Assembly: GCA_964351775.1 (NCBI GenBank)
Contig: CAYGPQ010000017.1
Span: forward strand, 1-52,356
Direction: 5' to 3'
From: Kordia sp964351775
GTDB lineage: Bacteria; Bacteroidota; Bacteroidia; Flavobacteriales; Flavobacteriaceae
Length of the DNA stretch: 52,356 nt
Shown here one piece after another: positions 24,751 to 33,234 of this stretch. The notes below the pieces were generated by a model. It ran no database searches and was not told the DNA's origin. It worked only from the letters and a program-made list of their open reading frames with translations. The stretch's first letter is position 1, and every line of letters begins with the position of its first letter. The translations under genes were made by a program, and so were the position numbers.

Positions 24751-25893
24751 ATGAAAGAGACTAATTTTAATTACGGAAAAGGCTTTACGATTAGCAAGCA
24801 TATTCCCGAAGATATCTCACATTTTGAGCGTGTGTTTGATATTTTTAAAGACATATTGACGCACACTTCAGGCGATATTGAAGAAGCGTTTGAATGGCTC
24901 GATACACTCGACAAAGAATACAATATTTTTACGGACGAATATACACTGCAAGATTTTGAAGAAGACTTGAAGAAACGCGGGTATATCAAAGAAGAAATTG
25001 ATCCCGATAAAGGCAATTCAGGCACTGGAAAAGGGAAAAATATATTAACTGCCAAACTCGAATCTGCTTTGCGCGAATTTGCCCTAGATCAAATCTTTGG
25101 GAAGTTAAAGAAAAGCGGCATCGGAAATCATCGTACGTCCAAAATAGGCGTTGGCGATGAACGTGATGGCGAAACACGATCGTTTCAATATGGCGACGAT
25201 TTGGCATTGGTAAACATGACCGAAAGTTTAAAAAATGCACAAATCAACAATGGTATTGGCGATCTTCGACTCACCGAAAATGACTTAATTGTAGAAGAAA
25301 CCAAACACCGATCGCAAATGAGTACGGTGTTAATGATTGATATCAGTCACTCCATGATTCTATACGGAGAAGATCGGATCACGCCTGCAAAGAAAGTGGC
25401 GATGGCATTGGTGGAACTCATCAATCGGAAATACCCGAAAGATTCCATCGATATCATTGTATTTGGAAATGAAGCCTGGCCGATTAAAATCAAGGATTTA
25501 CCATACTTGAAAGTTGGCCCTTATCACACGAATACCGTTGCCGGATTGGAATTAGCCATGGACATTCTTCGAAGAAAACGAAACACCAACAAACAAATTT
25601 TTATGATTACCGATGGAAAACCGAGTTGTATTCAGTTGCCATCGGGAGAATTTTACAAAAATAGCAATGGTTTGGATGAAATGATTGTTTCCAAATGCTT
25701 GAATAAAGCAGCGCAAGCACGAAAACTTAAAATTCCGATTACCACCTTTATGATTGCCACAGATCCGTATCTGCGCCATTTTGTGGAACTGTTTACCGCA
25801 CAAAATAGGGGGAAAGCTTTTCTAACAGGTTTAACAGGTTTGGGACAAATGATCTTTGAAGATTATGAAAAAAATAGAATTAAAAGGATTTAG
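24751..25893 (+). CDS. vWA-domain protein paired with a MoxR/chelatase-like ATPase
   Basis: 380 residues, soluble. The N-terminal ~185 residues are acidic and helical; the vWA domain covers ~190-370, with an intact MIDAS metal-binding motif D197-I-S199-H-S201 after 'TVLMI', a threonine in 'HTNTVAGLELA' and an aspartate in 'FMITDGKPS'. Organisation and sequence resemble vWA proteins (ChlD/BchD-, CoxE-like) that act with AAA+ ATPases of the magnesium-chelatase I/MoxR clade. The partner ATPase follows 242 bp downstream on the same strand. Probably cytoplasmic protein-remodelling or metal-insertion activity; substrate unknown. Confidence 0.85.
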   Translation: MKETNFNYGKGFTISKHIPEDISHFERVFDIFKDILTHTSGDIEEAFEWLDTLDKEYNIFTDEYTLQDFEEDLKKRGYIKEEIDPDKGNSGTGKGKNILTAKLESALREFALDQIFGKLKKSGIGNHRTSKIGVGDERDGETRSFQYGDDLALVNMTESLKNAQINNGIGDLRLTENDLIVEETKHRSQMSTVLMIDISHSMILYGEDRITPAKKVAMALVELINRKYPKDSIDIIVFGNEAWPIKIKDLPYLKVGPYHTNTVAGLELAMDILRRKRNTNKQIFMITDGKPSCIQLPSGEFYKNSNGLDEMIVSKCLNKAAQARKLKIPITTFMIATDPYLRHFVELFTAQNRGKAFLTGLTGLGQMIFEDYEKNRIKRI

Positions 25894-25941
25894 ATAAAGT
25901 TGAAACAATTAAAGCGTGAAATTCTTTTTCCGAAGTATAGT

Positions 25942-26101
25942 AAGTATTTTTCGTTAAGAATCTTCGAAGCCTTGGAGAAGATTTAGAAAAATACTTGCGG
26001 TTCTAGTTTTTCATAGAAAAAACTAGAAATACCTCTGGAAAAGTGCACTTTCTTTTGTTTCTTTTCTTTGTGCAAGCAAAGTAAAAGAAAATAAAAATTT
26101 A
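25942..26101 (+). promoter_or_regulatory. Three successive hairpins between vWA and ATPase genes
   Basis: (1) AAGTATTTTTC ... GAAAAATACTT with an AGAATCTTC/GAAGATT inner stem (about 25942-25996). (2) TTCTAGTTTTT / AAAAACTAGAA, 11 perfect pairs (26001-26011 with 26018-26028). (3) TTTCTTTTCTTTG / CAAAG-T-AAAAGAAA with one bulge (about 26056-26093). They fill the only gap in an otherwise obvious gene pair and may attenuate or process the transcript; no riboswitch class is recognised. Confidence 0.55.
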
Positions 26102-26135
26102 AAAATGCTCATAGAAAAAAGAATAAAATAATTAC

Positions 26136-27587
26136 ATGAAAAAAGAAATCACATTCAAAGAATTAAAAAATTCAGGATATACAAATAAAACCATCAACGA
26201 AGAGATTCAGGCAAACTTAATAGCGCGCATCAAAGCGAATCAGCCAGTTTTTGAAGGACTTTGGGGGTATGAAGATACTGTAATTCCACAACTGAAAAAA
26301 GCAATTTTGGCGGGACATCACATCAATTTATTGGGTTTACGTGGACAGGCGAAAACGAAAATCGCACGAAGCATGGTAGATTTACTTGACGAATACATGC
26401 CTATTGTAAAAGGTTCAGAAATCAACGACAGTCCATTTCAGCCGATTTCCAAATTCGCAAGAGACTTACTTGCAGAACATGGCGATGAAACGCCGATTTC
26501 TTGGGTACACAGATCCAATCGTTTCTTTGAAAAATTGGCAACGCCCGATGTAAATGTGTCCGATTTAATTGGCGATATCGATCCTATTAAAGCCGCAACC
26601 TTACAATTGCCGTATTCAGATGAACGTGTATTGCATTACGGAATGATTCCACGTGCAAATCGTTCCATATTTGTACTCAACGAACTCCCCGATTTACAAG
26701 CTCGGATTCAAGTATCACTATTTAATATATTACAAGAAGGTGATATTCAAATTCGTGGATTTCAACTGCGAATGCCGCTCGATATTCAATTTGTATTTAC
26801 GGCAAACCCTGAAGATTACACTAATAGAGGAAGTATTGTCACGCCATTAAAAGATAGAATTGGCTCACAGATTTTTACGCACTATCCAAAATCTATTGCA
26901 CTGGCTCGCAAAATTACGGAACAAGAAGCACGGGTTTCAACTTCAGATAAATTGACAGTACAAGTTCCTAGTATGGCAAAAGACTTGTTGGAAGAAGTTG
27001 CTTTTGCCGCACGAAACAGTGAATATGTAGATGCCAAAAGTGGTGTCAGTGCGCGTTTAACCATTAGTGCGATGGAAAACTTAATGGCAGCCGCCAAATT
27101 ACGCTTGATTGAAACAGGAGCAGACAAGACGACGATTCGTTTGGTCGATTTCATGTCGATCATTCCGTCCATTACAGGAAAAATTGAATTAGTGTACGAA
27201 GGAGAACAAGAAGGTGCAGACGAAGTAGCAAGAATCCTGATTGACAATGCCGTGATGGTACAATTTGAAAACATATTTCCACGAATTCCGAAACTAGAAA
27301 AGCAAGGTGTCAAAACCACCTATACCGATTTGGTCGATTGGTTTGAACACAATTTCATTGAACTCAACTACACCGACACAGACGAAGAATTCTTCGCGAA
27401 TCTCAACAGAATAACGCCTTTGGCTGCGATTATCAAAGAATACGCAGGAAATCTAAGCAAAGAAGATCAAGCTTTCTGTATGGGGTTGGTGTTGTGGGCG
27501 TTAACCATCAATAAAAAACTAGACAAATCTGAAAATGATACGGCGTTTACCTTCGATTCGATTGGCTTAGGGAAGCATTTCTTGTAA
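26136..27587 (+). CDS. AAA+ ATPase of the magnesium-chelatase I / MoxR clade
   Basis: 483 residues. Walker A 'GLRGQAKTK' at 67-75 (a variant form used by this family), a Walker-B-like strand 'IFVLNELPDL' with N182-E183 instead of D-E, followed by 'RIQVSLFNILQEGDIQIRGF', then 'VFTANPEDYTNRGSIVTPLKDRIGSQI' containing sensor 1 and the arginine finger. These blocks define a bacterial group annotated as magnesium chelatase, in which the N-E variant is, as far as I recall, usual rather than a defect. The C-terminal ~200 residues are helical. It works with the vWA protein upstream as an ATPase/vWA pair. Confidence 0.88.
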   Translation: MKKEITFKELKNSGYTNKTINEEIQANLIARIKANQPVFEGLWGYEDTVIPQLKKAILAGHHINLLGLRGQAKTKIARSMVDLLDEYMPIVKGSEINDSPFQPISKFARDLLAEHGDETPISWVHRSNRFFEKLATPDVNVSDLIGDIDPIKAATLQLPYSDERVLHYGMIPRANRSIFVLNELPDLQARIQVSLFNILQEGDIQIRGFQLRMPLDIQFVFTANPEDYTNRGSIVTPLKDRIGSQIFTHYPKSIALARKITEQEARVSTSDKLTVQVPSMAKDLLEEVAFAARNSEYVDAKSGVSARLTISAMENLMAAAKLRLIETGADKTTIRLVDFMSIIPSITGKIELVYEGEQEGADEVARILIDNAVMVQFENIFPRIPKLEKQGVKTTYTDLVDWFEHNFIELNYTDTDEEFFANLNRITPLAAIIKEYAGNLSKEDQAFCMGLVLWALTINKKLDKSENDTAFTFDSIGLGKHFL

Positions 27588-27628
27588 TAGTAGCATCTTA
27601 CATTATTTTTAAAATACATTCAAATTGA

Positions 27629-27671
27629 AAATGTTTCCATGAAATCGTACTGATTTTTTGGGAATATTTTT
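27629..27671 (+). terminator. Terminator after the ATPase gene
   Basis: AAAATGTTTCC... / ...GGGAATATTTTTTT stem with a central AAATC/GATTTTTT element. Imperfect but T-rich, and related to the carB terminator. Confidence 0.65.
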
Positions 27672-27746
27672 TTGTTGATTCATTCAGTATTAGTTCGATT
27701 AACATATTTCAGGTTCATTAAAAATACTTTAGATTTGTCGAAAATA

Positions 27747-27782
27747 GATACCGTATAATAAATATATGTTCATTATACGGTA
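27747..27782. promoter_or_regulatory. Perfect 12-bp inverted repeat upstream of HNH gene
   Basis: ATACCGTATAAT (27747-27758) and its exact complement ATTATACGGTAT (27771-27782) with a 12-base spacer, 21 bases before the HNH start. The size and position suit a dimeric repressor operator; as RNA it would form a stable leader hairpin. No regulator gene is adjacent. Confidence 0.65.
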
Positions 27783-27803
27783 TTTGTAAAGCACTATAAA
27801 GAA

Positions 27804-28631
27804 ATGAACTGCATTGTATGTAAACAGGATTCTTCAAAATCCAAAAGCGTTGAACATATTGTTCCTGAATCCTTGGGAAATAAAAACCATATACTACCAA
27901 AAGGAACTCTGTGCGACAAATGCAATTCATATTTTTCTCTAAAAATTGAAAAGAAGACATTAGAACTAAACTTCTTTACCACATTGCGGCATAGGAATAG
28001 AATTGAATCAAAAAAAGGTCGAATACCGAAGGGAATCGCAATAATTCCGAAGACATTGTATAAAGCGGAAGTTCGCCTACACAAGAAAAGAGATAAACCC
28101 ACCGAAGTGATTCTTGACACTGAATCTTTTGAACTTATTAAGGAAGGGAAAATTAATCAGTTGATTATACCAGTAACAGCTCCTGAAATCCCTTTAAATA
28201 ACGAAAGTTTATCGAGATTTTTAGCAAAAATAGGATATGAAATGATGGTGTCCGCACTGATTGATAAGCCATCTCTGCTTATTGAACTTGTTGACGATTC
28301 TCAATTAGACCCACTACGCGAGTATATCCGGTATAATTCTAAAAAACAGATTTGGCTTTATAGTGCTCGCCAGATATACGGTGAAAAAGAAATATTTCAT
28401 ACTCAAGAAAATGAGACCTTTGATATGGTTTTTGAAAGCACATTTCTAGCGACTGAAAAATCCGAAATTTACTTTGTAATAGCTTTAAAAGGGTTCGAAT
28501 TTGTAATCAACATGGGCGGAGATTCAATTGATGGCTACAAACAATGGCTCGCCGAAAACAATCATGAAAGCCCGCTTTACATTGGAGACAAACAATTCGG
28601 AACTAATTTGACTCCTGACTTTTTAAAGTGA
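27804..28631 (+). CDS. HNH endonuclease domain protein
   Basis: 275 residues. The N-terminal 42 residues form a zinc-binding HNH core: C3-x2-C6, 'VEHIVPESLG' (E17-H18), and C37-x2-C40-N. This is the HNH_5-like arrangement with 'EHxxPxxLG'. The remaining ~230 residues are mixed alpha/beta with no recognisable domain and probably recognise the substrate. Stand-alone genes of this type are often found in defence islands or mobile elements. It is bordered by an operator-like inverted repeat and a strong terminator, so it is an independent unit. Nuclease activity is a family inference. Confidence 0.82.
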   Translation: MNCIVCKQDSSKSKSVEHIVPESLGNKNHILPKGTLCDKCNSYFSLKIEKKTLELNFFTTLRHRNRIESKKGRIPKGIAIIPKTLYKAEVRLHKKRDKPTEVILDTESFELIKEGKINQLIIPVTAPEIPLNNESLSRFLAKIGYEMMVSALIDKPSLLIELVDDSQLDPLREYIRYNSKKQIWLYSARQIYGEKEIFHTQENETFDMVFESTFLATEKSEIYFVIALKGFEFVINMGGDSIDGYKQWLAENNHESPLYIGDKQFGTNLTPDFLK

Positions 28632-28682
28632 AATGCTCCCAAAAAATCATTACAATTCTTTGGAAACATTTCACTTTAAAAA
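28621..28682. terminator. Bidirectional terminator overlapping the HNH stop codon
   Basis: Arms of 23 bases (TTTTAAAGTGAAATG... with ...CATTTCACTTTAAAA) with two mismatches; the HNH stop codon (28629-28631) lies in the left arm. Separates convergent genes. Confidence 0.85.
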
Positions 28683-28718
28683 CTAAACTAGGTTGGTTAG
28701 TCACTACTTTTTAAATAG

Positions 28719-30002
28719 TTAGTGATGATCTTTTGCAATGGCTATGGCGGCTTCGTCAATTTTTTGTAAATCCACTTTTGCAATATCTTTTACAGCATAT
28801 TCATAAGGTTCTAAAACCACTTGATCGCTAGGTTTGTTGTCCGCTAAAATCTGTTTGTATGCAGTCATAAATGTTTCAATATTCAACAGTGGATAATACG
28901 CTGTAGTATGTTGTGTGCCAGCTTGTGCAGCGAAACGCACTAAATTTCGTAAATACACGGCATACTTTCCCAATGCTAATGGAAGCACCAATTCTATATA
29001 TTTTAATTTCTTTGAAACCAAGTCGTCAATGGTAGTATCAAAAGTTCCGTTTAATGTCGTTGATGGAGATATTTGCTGATACCGATTTACAGGAACTCCA
29101 ATAAAATTCTTCGTTGCGAGTGCATTCAATGCGGCAACACTTGCCAATGTTCCAGTCAAGGTTTCTGACGGATTCGCGTCGCTTGGTGGTACAATATGAT
29201 CGCTATAAATCGTTGGTATCTTTTCAATATCGCTTTTTTCCCACGCATGTGGTACAACATCAATTCCGTTGTGTTGACTTAAATAATAAATATTTTTCGC
29301 TTTGATTTGTTTCTCATAATACGAAGCAAAACCTTCATCGCCTGGAGTTGGTCCAGCGGTTGGAAAAGCGCCAATCGCGGTTTGTCCGTTAGCATCCCAA
29401 TCTTGTTTTGTATCTACTAAATACAAGGCTAGTGTTGGTGATAATGCACCGCCCAAACTATGTCCTGAAACCGCAAGTTGTATGTTTGATAAATTAGGAT
29501 TAGAAGTTAGAAAGTTTTTCAATGCAGCCACAACGGTAGTATCGTTATGATCTTTCATGTCTAGTAAAATTTCTAGTCCAGTATAGGTTCCAAGTGAAAT
29601 ATTTCCTGAATTTTTAGCACCAGTCACCAATTCCCAAGATTTAGTTTTATGTACTGAAAAGTCTTCTACAATCCAGCCATACGGTGAATTTACATTTGTT
29701 CCTGCAATAGAAATTACGATTGCATTTTCACTCGCATTATAATACATTCCCATCGTATTATCGGCATGTACAGAATTGGAAGTTGGATCGTTTGCATACA
29801 CAATCGGTCCCCAAATGGCTTCCCAATCGCCAATAATTGATGCTGTTTCAGTCAATACATCTTTCGCGACTTTGGTAACGTACGCTTGCATTTCAATCAT
29901 TCCGCTTTTACAATCGGTTTGACTCCACGATAAATTTGATGCTGAATTTGTGGAAAATGACAGACTGTATATCTGTTGTAATAGTTCACTCGATGGATTC
30001 AT
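28719..30002 (-). CDS. Class 3 lipase-like alpha/beta hydrolase
   Basis: 427 residues. The nucleophile elbow 'SGHSLGGALS' (S182) and the preceding 'IAGTNVNSP' oxyanion-region strand are hallmarks of the fungal-type Lipase_3 family, and 'HNGIDVVPHAW' around 250 has the right order for aspartate and histidine. No signal peptide or T9SS tail is visible, so the enzyme may be cytoplasmic or exported by another route. Likely an esterase or lipase; substrate unknown. It is the only gene in its transcript; upstream it is divergent from the small T9SS-tail gene. Confidence 0.82.
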   Translation of the reverse strand: MNPSSELLQQIYSLSFSTNSASNLSWSQTDCKSGMIEMQAYVTKVAKDVLTETASIIGDWEAIWGPIVYANDPTSNSVHADNTMGMYYNASENAIVISIAGTNVNSPYGWIVEDFSVHKTKSWELVTGAKNSGNISLGTYTGLEILLDMKDHNDTTVVAALKNFLTSNPNLSNIQLAVSGHSLGGALSPTLALYLVDTKQDWDANGQTAIGAFPTAGPTPGDEGFASYYEKQIKAKNIYYLSQHNGIDVVPHAWEKSDIEKIPTIYSDHIVPPSDANPSETLTGTLASVAALNALATKNFIGVPVNRYQQISPSTTLNGTFDTTIDDLVSKKLKYIELVLPLALGKYAVYLRNLVRFAAQAGTQHTTAYYPLLNIETFMTAYKQILADNKPSDQVVLEPYEYAVKDIAKVDLQKIDEAAIAIAKDHH

Positions 30003-30200
30003 AGTTTCTTCTTAATCATTAATACTAACTTAACAAAGAAACAACTAAAAATAAGTGTGCGTAAGAATACTTTTACGCGAAAACAGAATCACGTAGTTTT
30101 ACTGATAAAATTTAAAAAAATGTATTTATAGAATGTTAAAATGAAGATAGTATTATAAATAATTATTACATTTGTTAGAAATGCACCAAATCAAGAACGA

Positions 30201-30530
30201 GTGAAACAAAAAATACTTTTTTTTATTTTATTACTTTCCTTAAGTACAGCTGTTATCGCACAAAATAGTGATAGCACAGAAATTGTATCTACTCAAGAAA
30301 CAGTTTTCAATATATCACCAAATCCAGGCGTTAATGAGTTAAATATTCGACTTGCGCAAGAAACAGAAGCGACCGTTGAAATTTACAATTTATTAGGGAG
30401 AAAAATCTACACAGGAAAACTCACCACAATGCACAATGCTATTGATATTACTTCATGGAAATCTGGAATTTACTTGGTGAAAGTAATTACGGATAAAAAA
30501 TCCATTACTAAGCGATTTGTTAAGAAATAA
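30201..30530 (+). CDS. Minimal secreted protein: signal peptide plus T9SS type A sorting domain
   Basis: 109 residues starting at GTG (preceded by GAACGA). A signal peptide (1-~20, ending 'VIAQ') is followed by only ~12 linker residues and then a complete type A C-terminal sorting domain: 'NISPNPGVNELNI', 'VEIYNLLGRKIYTG', 'DITSWKSGIYLVKVITDKKSITKRFVKK'. T9SS substrates normally carry this domain behind a large passenger. Either the passenger has been lost or the protein is a stand-alone CTD. Faces away from the lipase. Confidence 0.82.
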   Translation: MKQKILFFILLLSLSTAVIAQNSDSTEIVSTQETVFNISPNPGVNELNIRLAQETEATVEIYNLLGRKIYTGKLTTMHNAIDITSWKSGIYLVKVITDKKSITKRFVKK

Positions 30531-30994
30531 GTTACTTTTCAGTTTTCAGTTTTCAGTTGACAGTTATCGGTTGTCAGTTATGAGAAATTAAAATTTTTAC
30601 ATTCAGTATTCAGTTGTAAACAAAAAGTATTTCTCAATACAATTTTCTACAAAAACTACCCGAAATTGCTATTTACTGAAAACAAAAAAATAATTTCACT
30701 CATAACTCATAACTTTCACACTGAGCGAATTCGAAGTGCATAACTTTCACACTGAGCAAAGTCGAAGTGCACAACGCTCACATTCAGTTTTTAATTTAGA
30801 ACGTCAACTTCATTTTCAACTTTGTTATTTAGTAGTGTCTAATAAAATCCTTCACATTCATTTGAAAAAGAACGTAGTCTTTAATGTGGTGTTTTGAAAT
30901 TTAATTGGTATTACTAATGAGTCTTTATTCTATATTCTAACAGCATAGCGGTCTTTTATCTTTAGTCGGACAATAGTGTTTGTTATTCAAAAAA
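30531..30994. repeat. Repeat-rich intergenic region
   Basis: No gene seen. 30536-30580 holds several TTTTCAGTT/GACAGTT units in tandem. 30698-30769 holds CTCATAA units followed by two copies of the CACTGAGCnnAGTCGAAGTG element (30719-30738 and 30750-30769). The rest is unremarkable AT-rich sequence. Confidence 0.7.
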
Positions 30995-31034
30995 AATACA
31001 CAATCGATAACGTGTATCATATTGTGTATTTTTA
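30995..31034 (-). terminator. Terminator of the DUF3857 operon
   Basis: AATACACAAT / ATTGTGTATT stem with an A tract on the left (a U tract in minus-strand RNA), 20 bases beyond the stop at 31054. Confidence 0.8.
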
Positions 31035-31053
31035 AGCGTTTTTAAAATAGTAG

Positions 31054-33225
31054 CTAGATTTTTCTAAACATGATTTTTTCCTGCGTAAACTGGAATGAAA
31101 CATCAAGGAAAGCTCTTAATTTATTCCAATTACTATTTGGTTCGTCATAATTGCTATAAAACTTTAACGTCTTTATTTTTAGCAAATTACCTTCTACTGT
31201 TGCACTGCTTTTAAAACCACCAGTTTCGTTTTGGATGCTTTTGCTTAGTTTGTCCAAACCAACCACTTCATAACCTTCTGGAATTTGGATGCTAATGTTG
31301 TTCTCGTATGATTTTGGATATGGTCTGTTAATAGCTTGTTTTCTGTCAATTTCGTCTTGTGTTACAGAAACTTGTGCGCCAATTAACTTTCCAACTTCAA
31401 ATAAATAATTGTTTCCCGCTTTCTTTAGCAGTTGATTCTTAATGATGAACCCTTGTTCAAACTGCAATGGGTTTTCTGCACCATAGCGTCCTGTATTGGT
31501 AATTTTCAGGGTATTTTCTTTTTCAATTTCTATGTTATATTCTTCTTCAAGTCTTTTGTGAAGTACTTCTTTTTGACGTTCTTTTAGTTTATCAATCAAC
31601 GCGTTGTATTCTTTGCGATATCTTTCTTTAAGCTTCTTTTTTCGCACATTATCAATATATCCTTTGGTTTCATACTTTGCGTAATCTTCATCAAGATAAT
31701 TGAAAAAGAACAATACATCTTCTTGTGTAGACGTTTTTAAATGTCCGTAACAGGCTGATTTTTTTGCGAATGTAATTTCATCAAAAGAATCATTAAAGGT
31801 AACTTCTAAATTTTCAACGGTTTTATTATCGTCTGATTTTGAACTAGGAATTGTAGTCGTAGTAACACTGGCAAGTTTTTTGTCATCATACGAATATTTC
31901 AACGCATACGCTTCTGTATTTTCAAACAACGGATTTATTGTTTCCAAGTTGCTATACGCATTATATATAGAAATATATATCGGTTTGTCTAAATTGACAC
32001 GAACCAAGGTTTCTACTTCGCTCATAAATAATAAATCTTTGATATTTCCGTCCGCTCTATCTTTTGCGACAATAATATCAAATGGAATTTCATTTTTTCT
32101 TAAGAACGAACAGTATATAGAAACAAACCTGTTTGGATTGCTTAAAAAGAAATAGCCAGGGTTGGAATCATCCGTCAAAAAGCCAATAATTTTAGTTTCC
32201 ATCATTACTGAACCTTCAATATAACTTGTATAATAGTGATGTCTCAAATAATAATATGCTTCCCGCACGAGTTCTTCTTTGGATAATTCCTTCTTTTTGA
32301 AGTATTTTGTAAATGAGGTTGGTTCGTCTTTAAAACGTTCAAAAGTATTGTCGTATACCGATAACACTTCATCTTTGGTTACTTCTGATTTAATGGTTTT
32401 TTCCGATTCAGAGATAAAGTTGAATACATTTTTTTCAAAAGTTCCCGACCTTGAAAATGTTACTTGAAACTTAAAAAATGGCAATTCGCGCAGCGGAGAA
32501 TACCAATATGGAAATTCTGTTTTTTCAATATCATTCGCTTCCAACACATATCTACGATCGTTTCGTTTCTTGGTTTCTAATTGTTTTAATGCTGGCGCAC
32601 CATTATAGCTATTAAAGTTTACAAAGAAATCATTTTCCGTATTGAATTTCAATAAGAATTTTTTTGTTGGATATTCATTGCTTAAAAAATTGGTAATTGG
32701 TTCAAAAGAATAACCGTTTCTCTCAATAAATGGTTCAATGGTGTATACGTAATAATCTAAAATATCACCAATTTCAAGTCCTGAAATCGCTAATTTATAT
32801 TCGTTATCTGTTTTTACAGCTTCTTCATTGACTTTAATTTCACGTTCGTCACCATTGTTTTTAATGATTTTGACACCAATGAATTTCTTTTCCGTTTTCC
32901 CCCAAAATCCTCTGCGAACTCGCAGGTTTTTTTTAAACGAAAACTCTGAATAATCTTTAATGGCAGCTTTGTCTAAAATCTTTACACGCATTCGAATAGA
33001 GCTTGTATATCGTACATTTTTACCAAATTTGTGATAATCATGAAAATACTCTTGATAGAGAATCACCGCCGATTCATTGTTCCATTTTTCAGGAATAGTT
33101 ACATTGTCTTTTTCTGTGTCAGATGCGCCCCAAAAAGTATTTTTTATTTCTTTTTCTTGTCGAGTTTGACTGGTTACTGAAATTGTAGTGAAAATGAGCA
33201 GACAAATGAATATTTTTTTTAACAT
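31054..33225 (-). CDS. Exported DUF3857 family protein
   Basis: 723 residues with a signal peptide (1-~19, 'ISVTSQ'). The first half matches the DUF3857 pattern ('YTSSIRMRVKILDKAAIKDYSEFSF', 'GVKIIKNNGDEREIKV', 'GLEIGDILDYYVYTIEPF'). The middle has the size and position of a transglutaminase-like domain, but I do not find a convincing Cys-His-Asp triad. A coiled, Glu/Lys-rich segment (~520-565) follows, then a C-terminal beta domain. It lies 9 bp downstream of a related gene. Probably periplasmic; function unknown, perhaps a non-catalytic partner of its neighbour. Confidence 0.78.
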   Translation of the reverse strand: MLKKIFICLLIFTTISVTSQTRQEKEIKNTFWGASDTEKDNVTIPEKWNNESAVILYQEYFHDYHKFGKNVRYTSSIRMRVKILDKAAIKDYSEFSFKKNLRVRRGFWGKTEKKFIGVKIIKNNGDEREIKVNEEAVKTDNEYKLAISGLEIGDILDYYVYTIEPFIERNGYSFEPITNFLSNEYPTKKFLLKFNTENDFFVNFNSYNGAPALKQLETKKRNDRRYVLEANDIEKTEFPYWYSPLRELPFFKFQVTFSRSGTFEKNVFNFISESEKTIKSEVTKDEVLSVYDNTFERFKDEPTSFTKYFKKKELSKEELVREAYYYLRHHYYTSYIEGSVMMETKIIGFLTDDSNPGYFFLSNPNRFVSIYCSFLRKNEIPFDIIVAKDRADGNIKDLLFMSEVETLVRVNLDKPIYISIYNAYSNLETINPLFENTEAYALKYSYDDKKLASVTTTTIPSSKSDDNKTVENLEVTFNDSFDEITFAKKSACYGHLKTSTQEDVLFFFNYLDEDYAKYETKGYIDNVRKKKLKERYRKEYNALIDKLKERQKEVLHKRLEEEYNIEIEKENTLKITNTGRYGAENPLQFEQGFIIKNQLLKKAGNNYLFEVGKLIGAQVSVTQDEIDRKQAINRPYPKSYENNISIQIPEGYEVVGLDKLSKSIQNETGGFKSSATVEGNLLKIKTLKFYSNYDEPNSNWNKLRAFLDVSFQFTQEKIMFRKI

Positions 33226-33234
33226 AATATAGCT

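Noticed and set aside
25942..26101. Riboswitch
   Set aside because: Only simple hairpins are visible; no conserved aptamer pattern is recognised.
26653..26850. 65-codon plus-strand frame inside the ATPase gene
   Set aside because: Overlaps a clearly conserved coding sequence in another frame; no supporting signal.
26136..27587. Walker B Asn in place of Asp read as a loss of ATPase activity
   Set aside because: The N-E-L-P-D-L variant is, to my knowledge, the normal form in this chelatase-like family.
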